A stretch of 64,000 nt of DNA from NCBI GenBank assembly GCA_030248295.1, contig JASANH010000949.1, positions 1-64,000 on the forward strand, read 5' to 3'. The stretch is from Mesodorylaimus sp. YZB2_4 (Eukaryota > Nematoda > Enoplea > Dorylaimida > Dorylaimidae). Below the pieces are notes generated by a model. The model saw only the letters and a program-made list of their open reading frames with translations, searched no databases and was not told where the DNA came from. Positions 23,646 to 35,480 of the stretch are shown here, piece after piece; the first letter of the stretch is position 1, and every line of letters begins with the position of its first letter. Position numbers and translations under genes: made by a program.

Positions 23646-24711
23646 CTATTGTCCCCGCGCAGCAGAAGTCGTGGGGGCTTTGATTCGCAGCTGTTTCTTG
23701 GCTTGATTTCTGACCTGATTGTCGTAAATAATGGCGCAGATTGGCGTCACGTAGCTTTGTCCAATAATCAATAATCCATAAGCCATCGGGGTCACCCAGC
23801 GACTTGGTTGAAATAATGCTATTACTCGGAAGCCTGAAACAAAGCGACCATATGCGAAGCGTGGTGCGAGTAGGTAATAAGCCTAAGCACGATGAACTTT
23901 AGTCCTGCGCACTGCACAAACATTATCTCAACTTACTGATCGCGTTCACCACCAATCCCAGCCATATAAACATGGCCTGCTGAAAAAGCTTAAGTTGCTT
24001 TTTGTGAATTCTCTGTTCCAAGCTTTGATCACTGATAGCCATTTTCGACTTTCTGATAAAAATAAAAGCATACGCGTAGCATATGGCCAGTCCGAATATG
24101 CCCACGTATGCATACACCGAGCTGGGCATGTAGGCCATGGCTGAAGGATGCTTGCACAAGGTCAAGAATGAGAACTTATTCTCATCGAAAACTGGGTGGC
24201 ATTCGAGAATGAGGACATTCATGACCACGACGAGGAGGCCAGTGATCCAGCCACAGACTCCATACACCACGCACATTCGACGGCCGAATATTGCCCGTGC
24301 GCAGGCCTTCTTGGAACTGATGCTCAGAGCCCGATTGAGGGAGATGAAGGCCGTGGCGGCCACGATGCTGTTGTGATTGATGGTCTGCGTGGCGCCGAGA
24401 TAATAGCCAGCCGTCGTGCCGTACACTTGGTAGCCGAGTATCATGCACGGGCAGGCGTAGAACATGTACAGCAGGGCCTTGTACGAGTCGTTGATGTACA
24501 GGATCAAGGCCAGCGTGTAGAACGGGGACAGGTGCTTCGACGATCCGCTTGTGATCATTTGGGTTTTTAGAATGCAGGCGGCCACGAATGTATGCAGGAC
24601 GGCGCAGCCAAGGCTGATTGTGAAATAATACGTGCTTATGATAATACGCTCGTCGAATGTTGGGTATATTGCCATGGTCTGGTTTGCTTCGTTCATTATG
24701 AGACTGGGCAT
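23646..24711 (-). CDS. Seven-transmembrane receptor, chemoreceptor-like (2 exons, 320 aa)
   Basis: Exons on the minus strand are 24711-23937 and 23833-23646, joined in phase 1 (ATCA|GTAAGT, TTTCAG acceptor). Seven hydrophobic helices are visible: ~25-48, 62-85, 100-125 (ending LNRAL in the place of the DRY motif), 145-165, 190-215, 240-265 and 270-295. An N-glycosylation site (NQT) precedes helix 1. Helix 7 ends in TPICAIIY where class A receptors have NPxxY. Exon 2 supplies the end of helix 6, helix 7 and a short basic tail ending in GQ. The short loops and the LNR motif recall nematode serpentine chemoreceptors, which is the main hint at the host, but I cannot place it in a named subfamily. 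A broken second copy lies 0.7 kb upstream. Confidence 0.8.
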
Positions 24712-24885
24712 CGTAGTCTTATTTTATGTCACCAGAAGGTACCGCCGTCTTGAGCTTTGACGGCTTATCTAAAATGATGAAGGTATACACATACTTGTCG
24801 TACTCTAAACCATGTTAATGCTACCGCGCTAACGAACGCACAGCTCACCCCTTCAACCTACATCTAACTCTAACTAATTCAAATC

Positions 24886-25030
24886 TAAAGCCGGAAGTAT
24901 AGTTCGATGCGATGCGTCAAATAAGCTTGTGATGCGACGTTTTAGGCACCTTTTTACATTGTCAATTGACCCAAAAGTGTCGCATCGCACGCTTATTTGA
25001 CGCATCGCATCGAACTATACTTTGGGCTTA
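24886..25030. mobile_element. MITE-like element with 31-bp perfect inverted repeats
   Basis: The arms 24896-24926 and 24991-25021 are perfect inverse copies over 31 bp (starting AGTATAGTTCGATGCGATGC). Pairing continues imperfectly both inwards (TGATGCGAC) and outwards (TAAGCC). The unpaired centre is only about 35 nt. It sits between the 7TM gene and its broken copy. Confidence 0.75.
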
Positions 25031-25414
25031 ACTTTCACACCAAGAAAATGATTTCTCCCGAATTTCGTCAGCGGCTCACATACAGCAAATCACCGCATCG
25101 CGGATAAATCGCATGTTCGAGATGATTTGATGTGTCAGAGATGTACTACCCGTATTGCCATAGGCATTGGCTTCTCATTACAAAAGATACATGAGAAGAT
25201 AGCGACGCTATGCCAATTTGATTAACTCAAATTTAGAGACATACTTTCAGATTTTCAAGCGGCCAGTGATTAACTAGTAACGTGGGTGGAGGAGAGGCTT
25301 CGTCAAGGGAGCTCACAGGGCGCTTTGCTTCTTTGCTCGCAATTGCCTTCTGAAAGAGCGCGTCGTCTCAGATAAAGGTGCTCGACTGATTATAGTGCCC
25401 TACCCTAATCGCAG

Positions 25415-25630
25415 AGCCTCAGCGTTACGATTTGTATGACGCACGCGCAGCATATGGGCAATCCGAATATGCCCAGACAGGCATACACCGAGCTGGGAAA
25501 ATAGGCCGCGGCTGACGTGCTCTCTCACAAGGTCAAGAATAATTAAACATATTTTAATCGAAACCGGGAGGCGTTCGAGAATGAGGACGCGCATGACCAC
25601 GACTAGACGGCCAGTGATCCAACCAATTGA
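25415..25630 (-). pseudogene. Fragment of a second 7TM receptor gene
   Basis: On the minus strand this segment matches the receptor exon at 24050-24255 at both DNA and protein level. It includes the helix 4 end (MNVLILE against MRVLILE), the loop with CKHPSAM against VREHVSR, and the helix 5 region. Small indels shift the frame and nothing of the rest of the gene is present. It marks a former tandem receptor pair. Confidence 0.7.
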
Positions 25631-25639
25631 TACTGTTGG

Positions 25640-28600
25640 ATAGGCTGCCAGGATTCGATTAGTTTCGCTTGTTTTTTGGAGCAGGACGCAAAAATCAGTC
25701 GAATATCGCCCTCAGAGACTAAGACGCATTGCGTCGGAAGGCGATAGCGTGCGAAATAGCAGTACGCCCAATGAGATTTTCACAAAAACCAATACGGACA
25801 ATCGCAGAGTTCGCGGAGAGATATATCTTTTTAAGGACGGTGCCAGGATGGTTCCCGGTACACCGAAAAGTCCTACACCAATTCATTAAAGACGCCCTTT
25901 CCAACGCCCATCTCGATGGACCTTTTAACGCATCAGATGGACTTTTCGGTATACCAGCAACCACCCTGGCCCCGTCCCCCTAAAAGACCGTCAAAAGTGG
26001 GTGCATGGAACCACTTATAAAAGGCATTCCATTTTCCGTATATGCATAGCTCGCTTTTACCCCGTACGCAGCGACTTTGATCGAGAACTGATTTTGAACA
26101 CGTTTTCTCCAACGCAAATTTTCAGAAGCTTCAAATCTGGCTGTTTTTTGCGAGTAGCTCTTTTGACGTGATTGAGCTATCCCAGTAAAAAAAACAATAT
26201 TCCAACAACTAAAAGCATTCATCATGTTGCTGCAAGCAATCGCAGAAAAAAGTTCGATATGACAAATACTTATGCGCACACATTCAAAAATGTAAGGCGA
26301 AAACATGAAACTAGGCGTCCTTAGTTCGGAGATATCTGAGAGATTCAGATGCGAAGGAACTAAGGAAGTCTACTTTCAGTATACACAGTGAAATCAGACT
26401 TTTCGAAGGCCCAATTAATTAATATGGCTCGTCTCACGGCTTGAACCATAAGACTATCGTTGGCCGACGTCGTCTTTGAAGGGTTGTAGCTGACTCTCTT
26501 TCGTCCCTTCATAGTTATTGCCTTATCTATCTACATACAGTGCTCTTTGCCTGATCAACAAAAATTACATTTCAGATTTTGCTCATATGGGTATTATATT
26601 TTCCAGAAATAAATAAAGTTTCTTGGCTTAATACGCTCACGAAAAGTTATTCAAGCATCCCTGAACGTATTAGCAATAGTTTTTATCTCAGAAGTTTCGG
26701 CGCCTTTTCCTAATTAAAACGATGTCGTCCCCAGCCTTCCCCTTTCCTTCATTATTACTACACAAAAACTTTCTTCAAAGACACGGTACGCAGGTAGGTT
26801 TGGCCAGCTAAAAGGAGGACATATTCATTCTCTGTATGTCACTTGTACTAATTAGATAGTTTTTGCTTTTGCGCTCGTTGTCGCGCGTCATAATGACGCT
26901 AGGGAGCGACGTTGGTCTAAAAATCGCCTCATAGAATGCAATTCGCGGAACCAGTCTTATTGCGATTCTGGCTGTGAAATAATCTTTCCTAATCAGGGTC
27001 CAGTTTGTGGGAAACCCAGGTGTTAATAACAGTCTCTTGCGAAAATAATTTTCGGCGCGGCAAGATTAAGCTAGTTTGAGGTTAGAAAACTTGAGAGATG
27101 TTTTGTTCAAATGTCAGTAATGTTGCGCAATAGGACGAAATAGTCGTATTTCTACGCGAGCAACTACTTGTAGAGCAGGTTTTCGAAGGATAAGAATATT
27201 TCTAAAAATATCTGTTATCAGACAACAAAAAGGGTTAGCACATTCGCCCTGTCCATGAGTTGATGTTTTCACGAATATGCATGCATGAATCTTTAGTGCA
27301 ACCGGTGCATCGTAAAGTCATGGGATCGATTCCCTGTGTGAAATTTTTTATCTCCCATTTTTCGCACTAAGGGTTAGTTTCTCCATCTACCTTTAGGCCC
27401 TGTCCTGCTCATGAATTGAATTTTCCTTCTTCGGGGGTTGGGGGGGCCGGAAGTAAGACATACCTTAGTGTTACGTTGAACCCCAGAGTCAGCTGAAATA
27501 GTGCGGACTTGTTGCAGTAAGATTTCATCTGTCGATAGAGGACACAAGTACTGCATGTGAGGCACCCACATGAACGGGGAATTCAGCTTTCGAGGAGTAG
27601 GCATGGTAATAATATAATATTCTTGTTGAGGACTGACTCTTAGGCCTCCTGCAGTTTGCCTGAATCTAATATACTCGTTGCCTCACTCGTATCTTCGATT
27701 GCTTGTTTGACTGATATCTAGAAAGGCTCCGCCGAACAGAGCGACCCCCTGGTGCGACCTGACTCGCGCCTACCTATCTGGTTAATGTTTTAGCCGTGTA
27801 AGGATCTCTTTAGGCGTGAAACCTTCTGGAATATAACTTTCGGCTCTGCGTCTTCGCGCTAGTGTTAGAAATGACCTCAAGGTCAAGGTCAGAATTCCTT
27901 CAAAACCCTGAGTGACCGAACCCTTGGGCAAAGTCAGGGTCGAGGTCAGAAATTTGAGAGGGTCGGTCAAGGTCAGGTCAGGTCAGAAAGCTTTTCCAAA
28001 ACCAAACTTGGCTTTATTGGCGCAAGGTATTATGGCTGTACAAGCCACTTCCAGCCTGGTAAGGCGTTATTTCTCGGAGGCCAGCATTTTGATTGCTGGG
28101 AAAAGAAATCGATGGGGGGGGGGGAGCTGGAACAGGAATTGGTCCTATAACGAATGAGATTTGATTATCAATGGGTGTCGGCTTCTCTAGTTTTTCAAAA
28201 GCCATTAAAAAACAGCTTTAAATATCTTTTTGAGCTTGATTTTTCGGTCTGCACGTGAAATTTCACGTAATGCTAGAAACTGTCAGCTGTAGTAAATTTC
28301 TTGGAAAAATTGCAAGCACAGAGAAGCTTTGTTGCTGGTGCCGATTATAAGCATCATTTTTTTTGTCTGATCAATGTCAGAGTCGGAGCCAGAACATTTA
28401 CAGTTCCTCGCAGGTCAGGTCAGAAAGTTTTTTGAGGGGTCGATCAATGTCAGAATCAGGTCAGAAAGGTTTTTGAGGGGTCAGTCAAGGTCAGGGTCAG
28501 GTCAGACAGTGAAAAACCCAGGTCATTGGAACACAACTTCGCATTGCCATCTCTCCATTTCATGACTGGAGTGGGTGAGGCAGGGAACGCCCTATTACAG

Positions 28601-30990
28601 TGGTTGTCAGGATTCAGTAATTACCGTATGCATTTTCCATCACTTCTTGCAGAGCTTGAGGTCATTGTCGCGGGAGTTATTGCATGTACGAGCCCAGTCT
28701 TTGTCTCCCCGGCCGAGTGGTGTGAACGTGCGGAAGATAAAAATAACACTTGTGCTTGCGTGCTCACCACCACAGCTACTGTGCCATTCTTATGGCATCT
28801 TGCTATAATGTAGATATTTGACAGTACGTACTGTACTCTGTTTTTTCTGGCCCATGTGTCCTTCTGCTTTATCAGTGCACAATTTGTGCTCCGCAGGCGA
28901 GGATATACATACCATACGACGGGAACTTTTTATTATTCTCTAGCGATTTTGTTTTGTCGCAAGTTTTCTACAGCACAAACGCCGCCGAGGGAGCCCAGCC
29001 AACCTGTCTCATCTTGCACTTGCTTCGAGTGCGGTACTTGGGCTAACCCTTTTGTCATCCGATTTGTCATCATTTGTCAGATTTTGATTAGAAACATACA
29101 ATATTCATATCATAAGAAGTACGTACTCTACAAGAAATCATCGCAAACCGATCACGCGATTCCCCCAAAGTATATCCCTTGAAGAGTTAAGTATACTGTA
29201 TTTTTGTTAAGCAGCAAGAGTTATTTTCTAGTGCAGGCATGGCACAGTTTCTAATTGATGTTACTAAGAAGGTGATTAGGCTATTTTCACAACACTAGTC
29301 TAGAGGCTGAGCAGCTACTGAACTTTGGATGAAGGTTCGATCGATCTGTCAGGATAAGCTAACTATTATGCAACGAAAAAGCAGCGATTCTTTATGATCG
29401 ATGCCTAGAGTAATCGGGACGATGGCTGATGCAGCTCGCAAGCGGTCTCGAAAACATCGATGTCGAGTTTTTGAAAATTGCGTCATGCACGAATCATCCG
29501 CCTGGAGAAGTAACTTGACAGCGAATTTCTTGGAATTGCATCAGGCGGAAAGCCGAATTTCTTCACAGTGCGATGAGAACAACATCGAATACACCAAACA
29601 GATACTGCGTTTGGCGCTTCCTCGCCTCTCAATCCTCCTCTCCATCGAAAAAACCCTACATTCACCCTTCATTCGCTTTTCACAGAAGGATGGATTGAGA
29701 ATGAACGTGCTAAACAGCATTTTCATCTGACCTCTTTACGTTTATCGCTCCAATATGACAAAATGAAATTTAAAATAAAGTTTCGAGACCAGCCTTTCAA
29801 CCATGGGAAGGCACGAAAATATGAGTGACCCGTGCTGATGCTGGAAAAATGCACATTTTGGGATAAAAGGGGTATCAGCCATCTTCCATCGATGACACTG
29901 GCATCATCAAACACGCGCGTCGTGCACGAATAACTCATTTCAGGGCAGGAGAACCTTGATTCCAAGTCATATCAACTCAAGATCGAACCTCCATCCTCCT
30001 TGCACGAATTATAATGAATATATTCCTAATTATTGTTTCTAGCATCGCGGCTAACGCCCAGCATGCTTAAACATCAAATACAGAACAACTAAATGGGCAG
30101 TCAGCTGAAAAAGAAGTTTTTTGTTCAGGACCACCTGCATTCTTACAGCACCTCAAGTTTTTCTAGTTGAAGTGTTTGTGGTGTATGTTAGTGAGAAGCA
30201 ATATCTGATCACACGTATGCGGCAAATTACTATTAGAGTCGGCTTAAAATCACTGGTTTCCGTACCGTACCTTAAGGTTGGATTATGTACTGTATGTCGA
30301 CAAGTAGTGTATGTGAAACACCTAGTGTCCTGGTGCAGGCGATGCAATTGTGCCCCTGGTCTGATTTCAGCTTATGTATCAAGATTCAAGCAGAAAAACT
30401 ATAAAATTGGTGAAATTTTATATCAAAAACACCCGCGCGTTCAAGTTTGACCTAGCTGGAAGATAGGGCACTGGCCGTCTGTCTTTCAGCATGGGACTGC
30501 CAATGAGCACGAATAGGTAGCGTGGCGCGTGCCCAATCGACAGCCTCACTAGTTGGCCGGGGTGGGGGGCATCTTTCAACCAAACAAGTCATAGAGGTAA
30601 ACTAGTCAGAGACGGAACTACATGAATAATAGACAGCGGCAAATAAGTGTTTACAGGGTTTCACATGCGCGATTCAAGTTATTCGAAATATCCAATACCA
30701 TTAGCGATTATTTATGACTTCAAAACATAAAGGGTCCCAGTGGCTCGATGTCTGCTATTTGACGAACCCGTGACAAGGTCGCAGTTCAATTTTCATCCAT
30801 TTTTCACTGCCATTCGAACTACAGTCGGGTTTTGAGAGGACGTGTCGAACAGCAATTTCACTTGATCCCACTACGTGCCATTAGATCAAAATAAGTTTTT
30901 ATATCGTGGCCTTGGAAAAATGTTCTCTAGGCAACTGGGAACAAAGAGAATGTAGCCGGTTTTGCTAGCGATGTTTGTTTCAGTTTTTAC
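25640..30990. other. Intergenic, 5.3 kb, no gene seen
   Basis: Open frames at 25729-25983, 28526-28813, 28856-29182 and 29401-29730 show no domain, signal peptide or supported splice sites. The stretch holds a tRNA-like B-box sequence near 27330 (GGGATCGATTCCC), the AGGTCA-rich repeats at 27.9-28.5 kb, a G9 run near 28117, a fragment of the CTAGCACAGGCATCG-type repeat at 29220-29270, and the outer end of the large inverted duplication from about 30230. Confidence 0.4.
27870..28510. repeat. Degenerate AGGTCA-rich minisatellite blocks
   Basis: Two blocks (27870-27990 and 28410-28510) consist of irregular copies of a unit containing GGTCAAGGTCAGGTCAGAAA followed by TTTTGAGGGGTC. Several AGGTCA hexamers occur as direct repeats. 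Related blocks, inverted, lie in an intron of the second transporter gene (55620-55740, 56580-56720). Confidence 0.7.
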
Positions 30991-30994
30991 GTCC

Positions 30995-31003
30995 TTATAA
31001 AGG
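30995..31003 (+). promoter_or_regulatory. TATA box of thyroglobulin-domain gene A
   Basis: TTATAAAGG lies 94 bp upstream of the ATG. It is preserved in the inverted copy at 38626-38634. Confidence 0.55.
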
Positions 31004-31088
31004 TCGAAATCGGGCCTTGGATGGGCAGTGACACCATTTCAGTATCGGGACAACTTTCCATTCGACATTTGCTCTTGCCAGAGAAAGA

Positions 31089-31984
31089 ATGGAAGCATTC
31101 ACTGCTATTTTCTGCGCCGTTCTCATCACATTTGTGGCAGGTATGCTAAAGTGACTGCAGTGCTGCCAGCCGCCAGGTGACCTGCCTTACTCTCGTTGCA
31201 GGTCAGGCGAACCCTCCTGGTCAACAAAGGAATCCGTGCGATCAAGAAACGGCGAGGTTAACTAGCCAAGGGCCGCTTCCGCCTGGTAGCCTTACACCAC
31301 AGTGCACCAAAACTGGTAAGTGCAGAGCGAAGAATGGATTACCTGCAGATAAAGGGATACAGTATGCACAAAAACATGGGCCTTGAGAAAGAGTTGAAGT
31401 CCACAAAACTTAACTTCGAACATCTGTTTGTTTATAAAAATTGCTTTTTTCGTGCTGCAGATTATCAGCGCTCTCGTGATCAAACTTTTTCAATTGCATG
31501 CTGCATGTTGTAAATTTCCTCTCCAACCTTACTTCATCTCGCCTAGGCTGGTACGACTATAAACAATGCCATGGCTCGACCGGATATTGCTGGTGCGCGT
31601 TTCCCCAAACTGGTAAAGAATTGGCCGGAACTAGAACGCCGCCATCGTCTAATGCGTTGTCCTGTCCAAGTACGAGCTTTTCCTGATTTAATTTAATTAG
31701 AAATTAGTAAGTTTCTTAAAAAAAGGATGCTTGATTGACCAAGCCAACGCCCTGCCACCACCCGGCCTGGTCGGCTCCTTTGTTCCAGAATGCGACGCAC
31801 GGGGTGAGAAAGGCTTTCCCACAGCTAGCAGATCTGGATTTCTTCACCTGACTCCGTTTCAGGAAATTACAAACCACTGCAAGTTCACGGGTCGACTGGA
31901 TATCGTTGGTGTGTTGACAAAAGCAGTGGCAGAGAAGTGCCAGGCACCAGAACCGCGCCAGTTCCTCGATTGCCGTGCGAGTAA
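31089..31984 (+). CDS. Secreted protein with two thyroglobulin type-1 domains, gene A (5 exons, 162 aa)
   Basis: Exons: 31089-31140, 31202-31315, 31547-31669, 31726-31803, 31863-31984; introns 2-4 all in phase 1. Exon 1 is a signal peptide ([18 protein letters not shown]). Exons 2-3 code a complete thyroglobulin type-1 domain with six Cys, including [15 protein letters not shown] and the final CP. Exons 4-5 code a second domain (FVPECDARG, then [12 protein letters not shown], then PCE) that lacks the third and fourth Cys. Such domains are inhibitors of papain-like cysteine proteases (thyropins) or substrate-like modules; free two-domain secreted proteins would act outside the cell. AATAAA lies at 32117. 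Gene A is one of five paralogs and has an almost identical inverted twin. Confidence 0.9.
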
Positions 31985-32039
31985 AAAGGATCTGAGATCA
32001 TGAGATGCAGTGTCAAGCATAAAAAGTGATTTGAGTTGA

Positions 32040-33240
32040 GTTAAGCATTACGCAGTTCTAGCATTAGCTTTGGCATGACTGTGTTTCCTTGCACAGGCTT
32101 ATATATCGGGTTTATCAATAAAAGTTTGAGGTGCCTGGGACCTCCACCCTTTCGAAAAAAGTATGTCGGCGATAACAGAATATTATTACGTTCTTGAGAT
32201 AATTTCAAAACGAGGTAAAGAGTTTACAAATTCAGCATAAAGGTCCTCTCATGAAGGACGTATGAGAATGAGAATCTCCACATCGGTTTTCATTACAGAT
32301 GTTAAAAGTTATAGCGTAAACAATTATAGAATAGTAGCTACCGTATGCTTTCGATACCCTTCCCGTTGGGTATGTGCGCCCAATGTGGTCTCAATCATGC
32401 AGCTTTGCTTAAGGTCACACTGTGTGACCTATCTATAAGACCGCACGTCTGACAGATGTGCGATCTCATAGACTCGACCGTACCGAGCACGCACAGTCAT
32501 GACACTGATTAGCCAAAGGCACCAACCCGACAGAGCAACAGTGCACTGGCACAGAGCACACAATAACACGACAAGAAAACAGAGGAGACCATTCCTCAAA
32601 CATATCAGCACTAAGCTAATCAGGCAGGCCTAACATTTTTGAACAGTCAATCCCCCTTACGTATGTACAGTATAGTCAAAATCATCTCCTATTTGTGACA
32701 AGCTCTAGATTTCGGTCCGGCCCAGCAGTAAGCATATATCCAGTCAGAAACTCTGCAGTCAGTTTGTTTTTAAAAATTTGTTGGCTCGTCTTTCAAACTT
32801 TATTTGTTTGCTCAGACCATTTAATTAACTTTGGCAATGTCGAATTTCTACCAAAGCTGTCACGTTTTCTTGAGTGGTTTGAGCTGCATTCCAATTGACT
32901 GCACACAATATGGAATATAAATGTAAGTTCAATGAACATAAGTCACGAAAATTCAAAGGGATTACTTCTTATAAAAGTGCGTGAAAAGTTTTTTAAGTTC
33001 TGAATTTTCTAAAAAATACAATGCAGAACTCGTGATTGTAGAACAGTGCCTAATACACAGAACGATAGCACTAAATAGGCTGACGTGGGTGAGTCTGGTC
33101 ACATTGACGCTAGTTTGCTGTAAAAGCTTGACTTCCTTTGGCTAATTGTTATAAAACCTGTTTCATTTTTATTCCTACGAGAATTCTTACTTTAAAAGAA
33201 AAATCGGTGAGGGCTGGTTTTGTTTGAAAGTCTTCGTGCG
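32040..33240. other. Spacer between thyroglobulin genes A and B
   Basis: The first 750 bp belong to the inverted duplication and include the poly(A) signal of gene A. The rest is unique and AT-rich. No gene is seen. Confidence 0.4.
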
Positions 33241-33249
33241 CTGACTCTT

Positions 33250-33258
33250 CATAAATAG
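33250..33258 (+). promoter_or_regulatory. TATA-like box of thyroglobulin-domain gene B
   Basis: CATAAATAG lies 94 bp before the ATG, at a distance similar to that in genes A and D. Confidence 0.35.
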
Positions 33259-33343
33259 GCATGTATTCGGTTCTTCGAACGTGGCATATGGGGATTTGAC
33301 ATATACGGCTGTCAAAATTTTAGGATCTGAAAGAATCACAAAA

Positions 33344-34776
33344 ATGAAAGTGTCGCTACTTTGGATCGCAGTGTGCTTTAAAATCATTGGCCGCATTTCT
33401 GGTGGGTACAACCGGACCCTGCAATTTTAAAATTTGTATTTGATTTAATTTCAGGCCTAATGCTGTCGTCTGATGCAAAGAACCCGTGCAATGAAGAGGT
33501 TGAACGTTTACAAAATCAAGATTCGCCTCCTGGAAGCTTTCTGCCGCAATGCACTGCAAATGGTCAGAATTTTTGCTTTTTTTGTAACCCCCAGGCCGGT
33601 GTACATAATATTTAGGCTGCATTATCTCATATTTTATGTTAACGAATCAAGAGCCCACAATTTACTGATTTTCACCGTAACTGCCCATCAGAACATCTTG
33701 GAGATGGAATTTTATTCCATTTCAGGCTGGTACCACCACACACAATGCTCCGGGTCAACGGGCTATTGTTGGTGTGTGTTTCCAGAGACTGGTCAGGAAC
33801 TTGCTGGAACGCAGGTACCACCAGGTTCGAATAAGAAAATTGCATGTCCAAGTAAGAGTGTACTGCCAGCAATTTTCTATTGTCTGTGCGGGACTTCCTT
33901 TTTAAAGAGAAATTTTTCTTAGGGTGTCTAATGGAACAAGCCGATGCCCTGCCACCACCTGAATCCATTGGCTCGTATGTTCCGCAGTGCGACGAACAAG
34001 GTATGTATCTCTTCATACAATATCCACTTTAAGTACTGACGATCAAGTGCAGTAATAGTGTATCCAAAAAATCATTCATAGAAACAGAAAAGGCCAGGAT
34101 GTGGTGCTAGAGATTCCAAGCGTAAGCATCCGGCATCACTCAAAAAAACAAGTACGTAGATGAGACTACATTTCATACAAGTAATCAGCATGGGATTGAT
34201 GACAGGCACATGGGATTGAGACATACTCGTTTCCCAAGATCAGTGAGTTACTGCGCTAATCATGCTTACTCTTACAATACAGATAAGTGCAGAAGTGGTC
34301 CAGAATAACTTAGTTACACTTGTACCATTTCCAAAAATTGTTGATCGTAAACTTTTCGCGCTGCCCACGCTAATGATGGCATGTTGTAATGAAATATTTG
34401 AAATTGCAGGAAATCTGAAAAACATCAGGATCATTTCAGTTCCGAATCATAAGCAGTTTTTTCCTGAGTGAACAGCAGGTCTCCCTACTTTGACATCTTT
34501 CATGCATAGGTTACACGCACATGAAATCAGTCAAAGAAAGATGGAACTTCAAACAATTTCTTTTTTTAAAACTTACTGCGTATCAATGCTAGCGAGCTGA
34601 TTTTATAAGTCTGCTAATTCAGTAGTTTAAGTTTCGTATGATTTTCAGGAAATTATGAACGATTGCAATATCACGGCTCGACTGGCTATCGCTGGTGTGT
34701 TGATCGAAAGACAGGTCAAGAAATGCGAGGTACTAGAATTCCGCCTGGTGACCAGACTCGGCTGCCATGCGAATAA
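33344..34776 (+). CDS. Secreted protein with two thyroglobulin type-1 domains, gene B (5 exons, 165 aa)
   Basis: Exons: 33344-33401, 33455-33562, 33726-33851, 33923-34000, 34649-34776. Phases are as in gene A, and the summed length is a multiple of three. Exon 2 ends at a GTCAGA donor. The product has a signal peptide ([20 protein letters not shown]), a first domain with all six Cys ([20 protein letters not shown]) and a second with four ([24 protein letters not shown]). The last intron is longer (648 bp) than in its neighbours. AATAAA lies at 34987. It is the most diverged member of the A-C group and has likely the same extracellular protease-inhibitor type of role. Confidence 0.88.
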
Positions 34777-35096
34777 AGGCCCGGTTTATGAAGTATAATA
34801 GTGATCGAAGAACAGATACCTATCACACACGGCACATTTCTGGTTTAGTATTCTGCGGTGTTGGAAGCGGCTTAAAAACATCCAGTATGATAGTTTAAGA
34901 TGAGTTTTTTTAACTGGTACCGCCGTTTTTTTTGGGGGGGGGGGGAGGTTTTTGGTGTTGGATGTAATATGCTTCGCAAGTGCACTAATAAAAATTGGAA
35001 GACCTGTAAGCATGTGAACAGTACTTTTAAGATGTAATAATGAAGAAGGGGCTAAAATGCCCAAATCAGAAAAACTACTTTTATTTCATCTATTTT

Positions 35097-35150
35097 ATTC
35101 ATCCACTTCTAGGCATTGCAAACCGCTGCAATGCCTAGAAGTGGATGAAT
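35097..35150. repeat. Perfect 24-bp hairpin
   Basis: The arms 35097-35120 and 35127-35150 are exact inverse copies over 24 bp (ATTCATCCACTTCTAGGCAT...) with a 6-nt loop. The hairpin lies between genes B and C, near but not at the centre (34814.5) of the large inverted duplication. Confidence 0.8.
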
Positions 35151-35325
35151 GAATTAAACATACTTCAGCTACGAAAAAAAGCAGAAAAATTTCATGACGG
35201 TATAGAATTTCTAGCTAACACAATGAGTACCTGTCCCAACTGGCTGGATTTTACACGTCCAGACAAATAGGACGGGTATGCTTAACAGAAGAAATCGATA
35301 CTTTCAACCTTCTCTCATTTTACAG

Positions 35326-35413
35326 GCAACGAAATTGGAGCGCATCCGGGCTCGAACGAAATGTTTACGCCTGATGACGGCATCCATATTTATTGCCCGA
35401 TAGGCTGCTTATA
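35326..35413 (+). pseudogene. Possible orphan thyroglobulin-domain exon
   Basis: After a good acceptor (CATTTTACAG) the frame reads GNEIGAHPGSNEMF, then ends IYCPIGCL and a stop. The layout of G-x-E, PGSN and a final CP resembles the end of a type-1 domain (GQELAGT, PPGSN, CP). It may be a leftover exon of a lost paralog between B and C. The resemblance is short. Confidence 0.25.
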
Positions 35414-35416
35414 AAC
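35409..35416 (+). promoter_or_regulatory. TATA-like box of thyroglobulin-domain gene C
   Basis: TTATAAAC lies about 70 bp upstream of the ATG at 35481. Confidence 0.4.
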
Positions 35417-35480
35417 TTGCACCTTTGAACCATTAGCACATTTTTGCAAAGAACTACTTTAGGAATTGGAAATTAAAATA

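Larger units (their letters stand above)
30230..32790. repeat. Left arm of a large inverted duplication
   Basis: The arm matches 36850-39520 in inverse. Over 31177-32003 paired coordinates always add up to 69629, so there are no net indels in the gene part. The outer few hundred bases, beyond about 30320, are more diverged, and the inner end fades at about 32790. It carries thyroglobulin-domain gene A. Confidence 0.9.

Noticed and set aside
24137-24570. Open frames on the + strand across the 7TM gene
   Set aside because: They are antisense to helices 2-5 of the receptor, whose reading is supported by seven helices and a phase-consistent splice.
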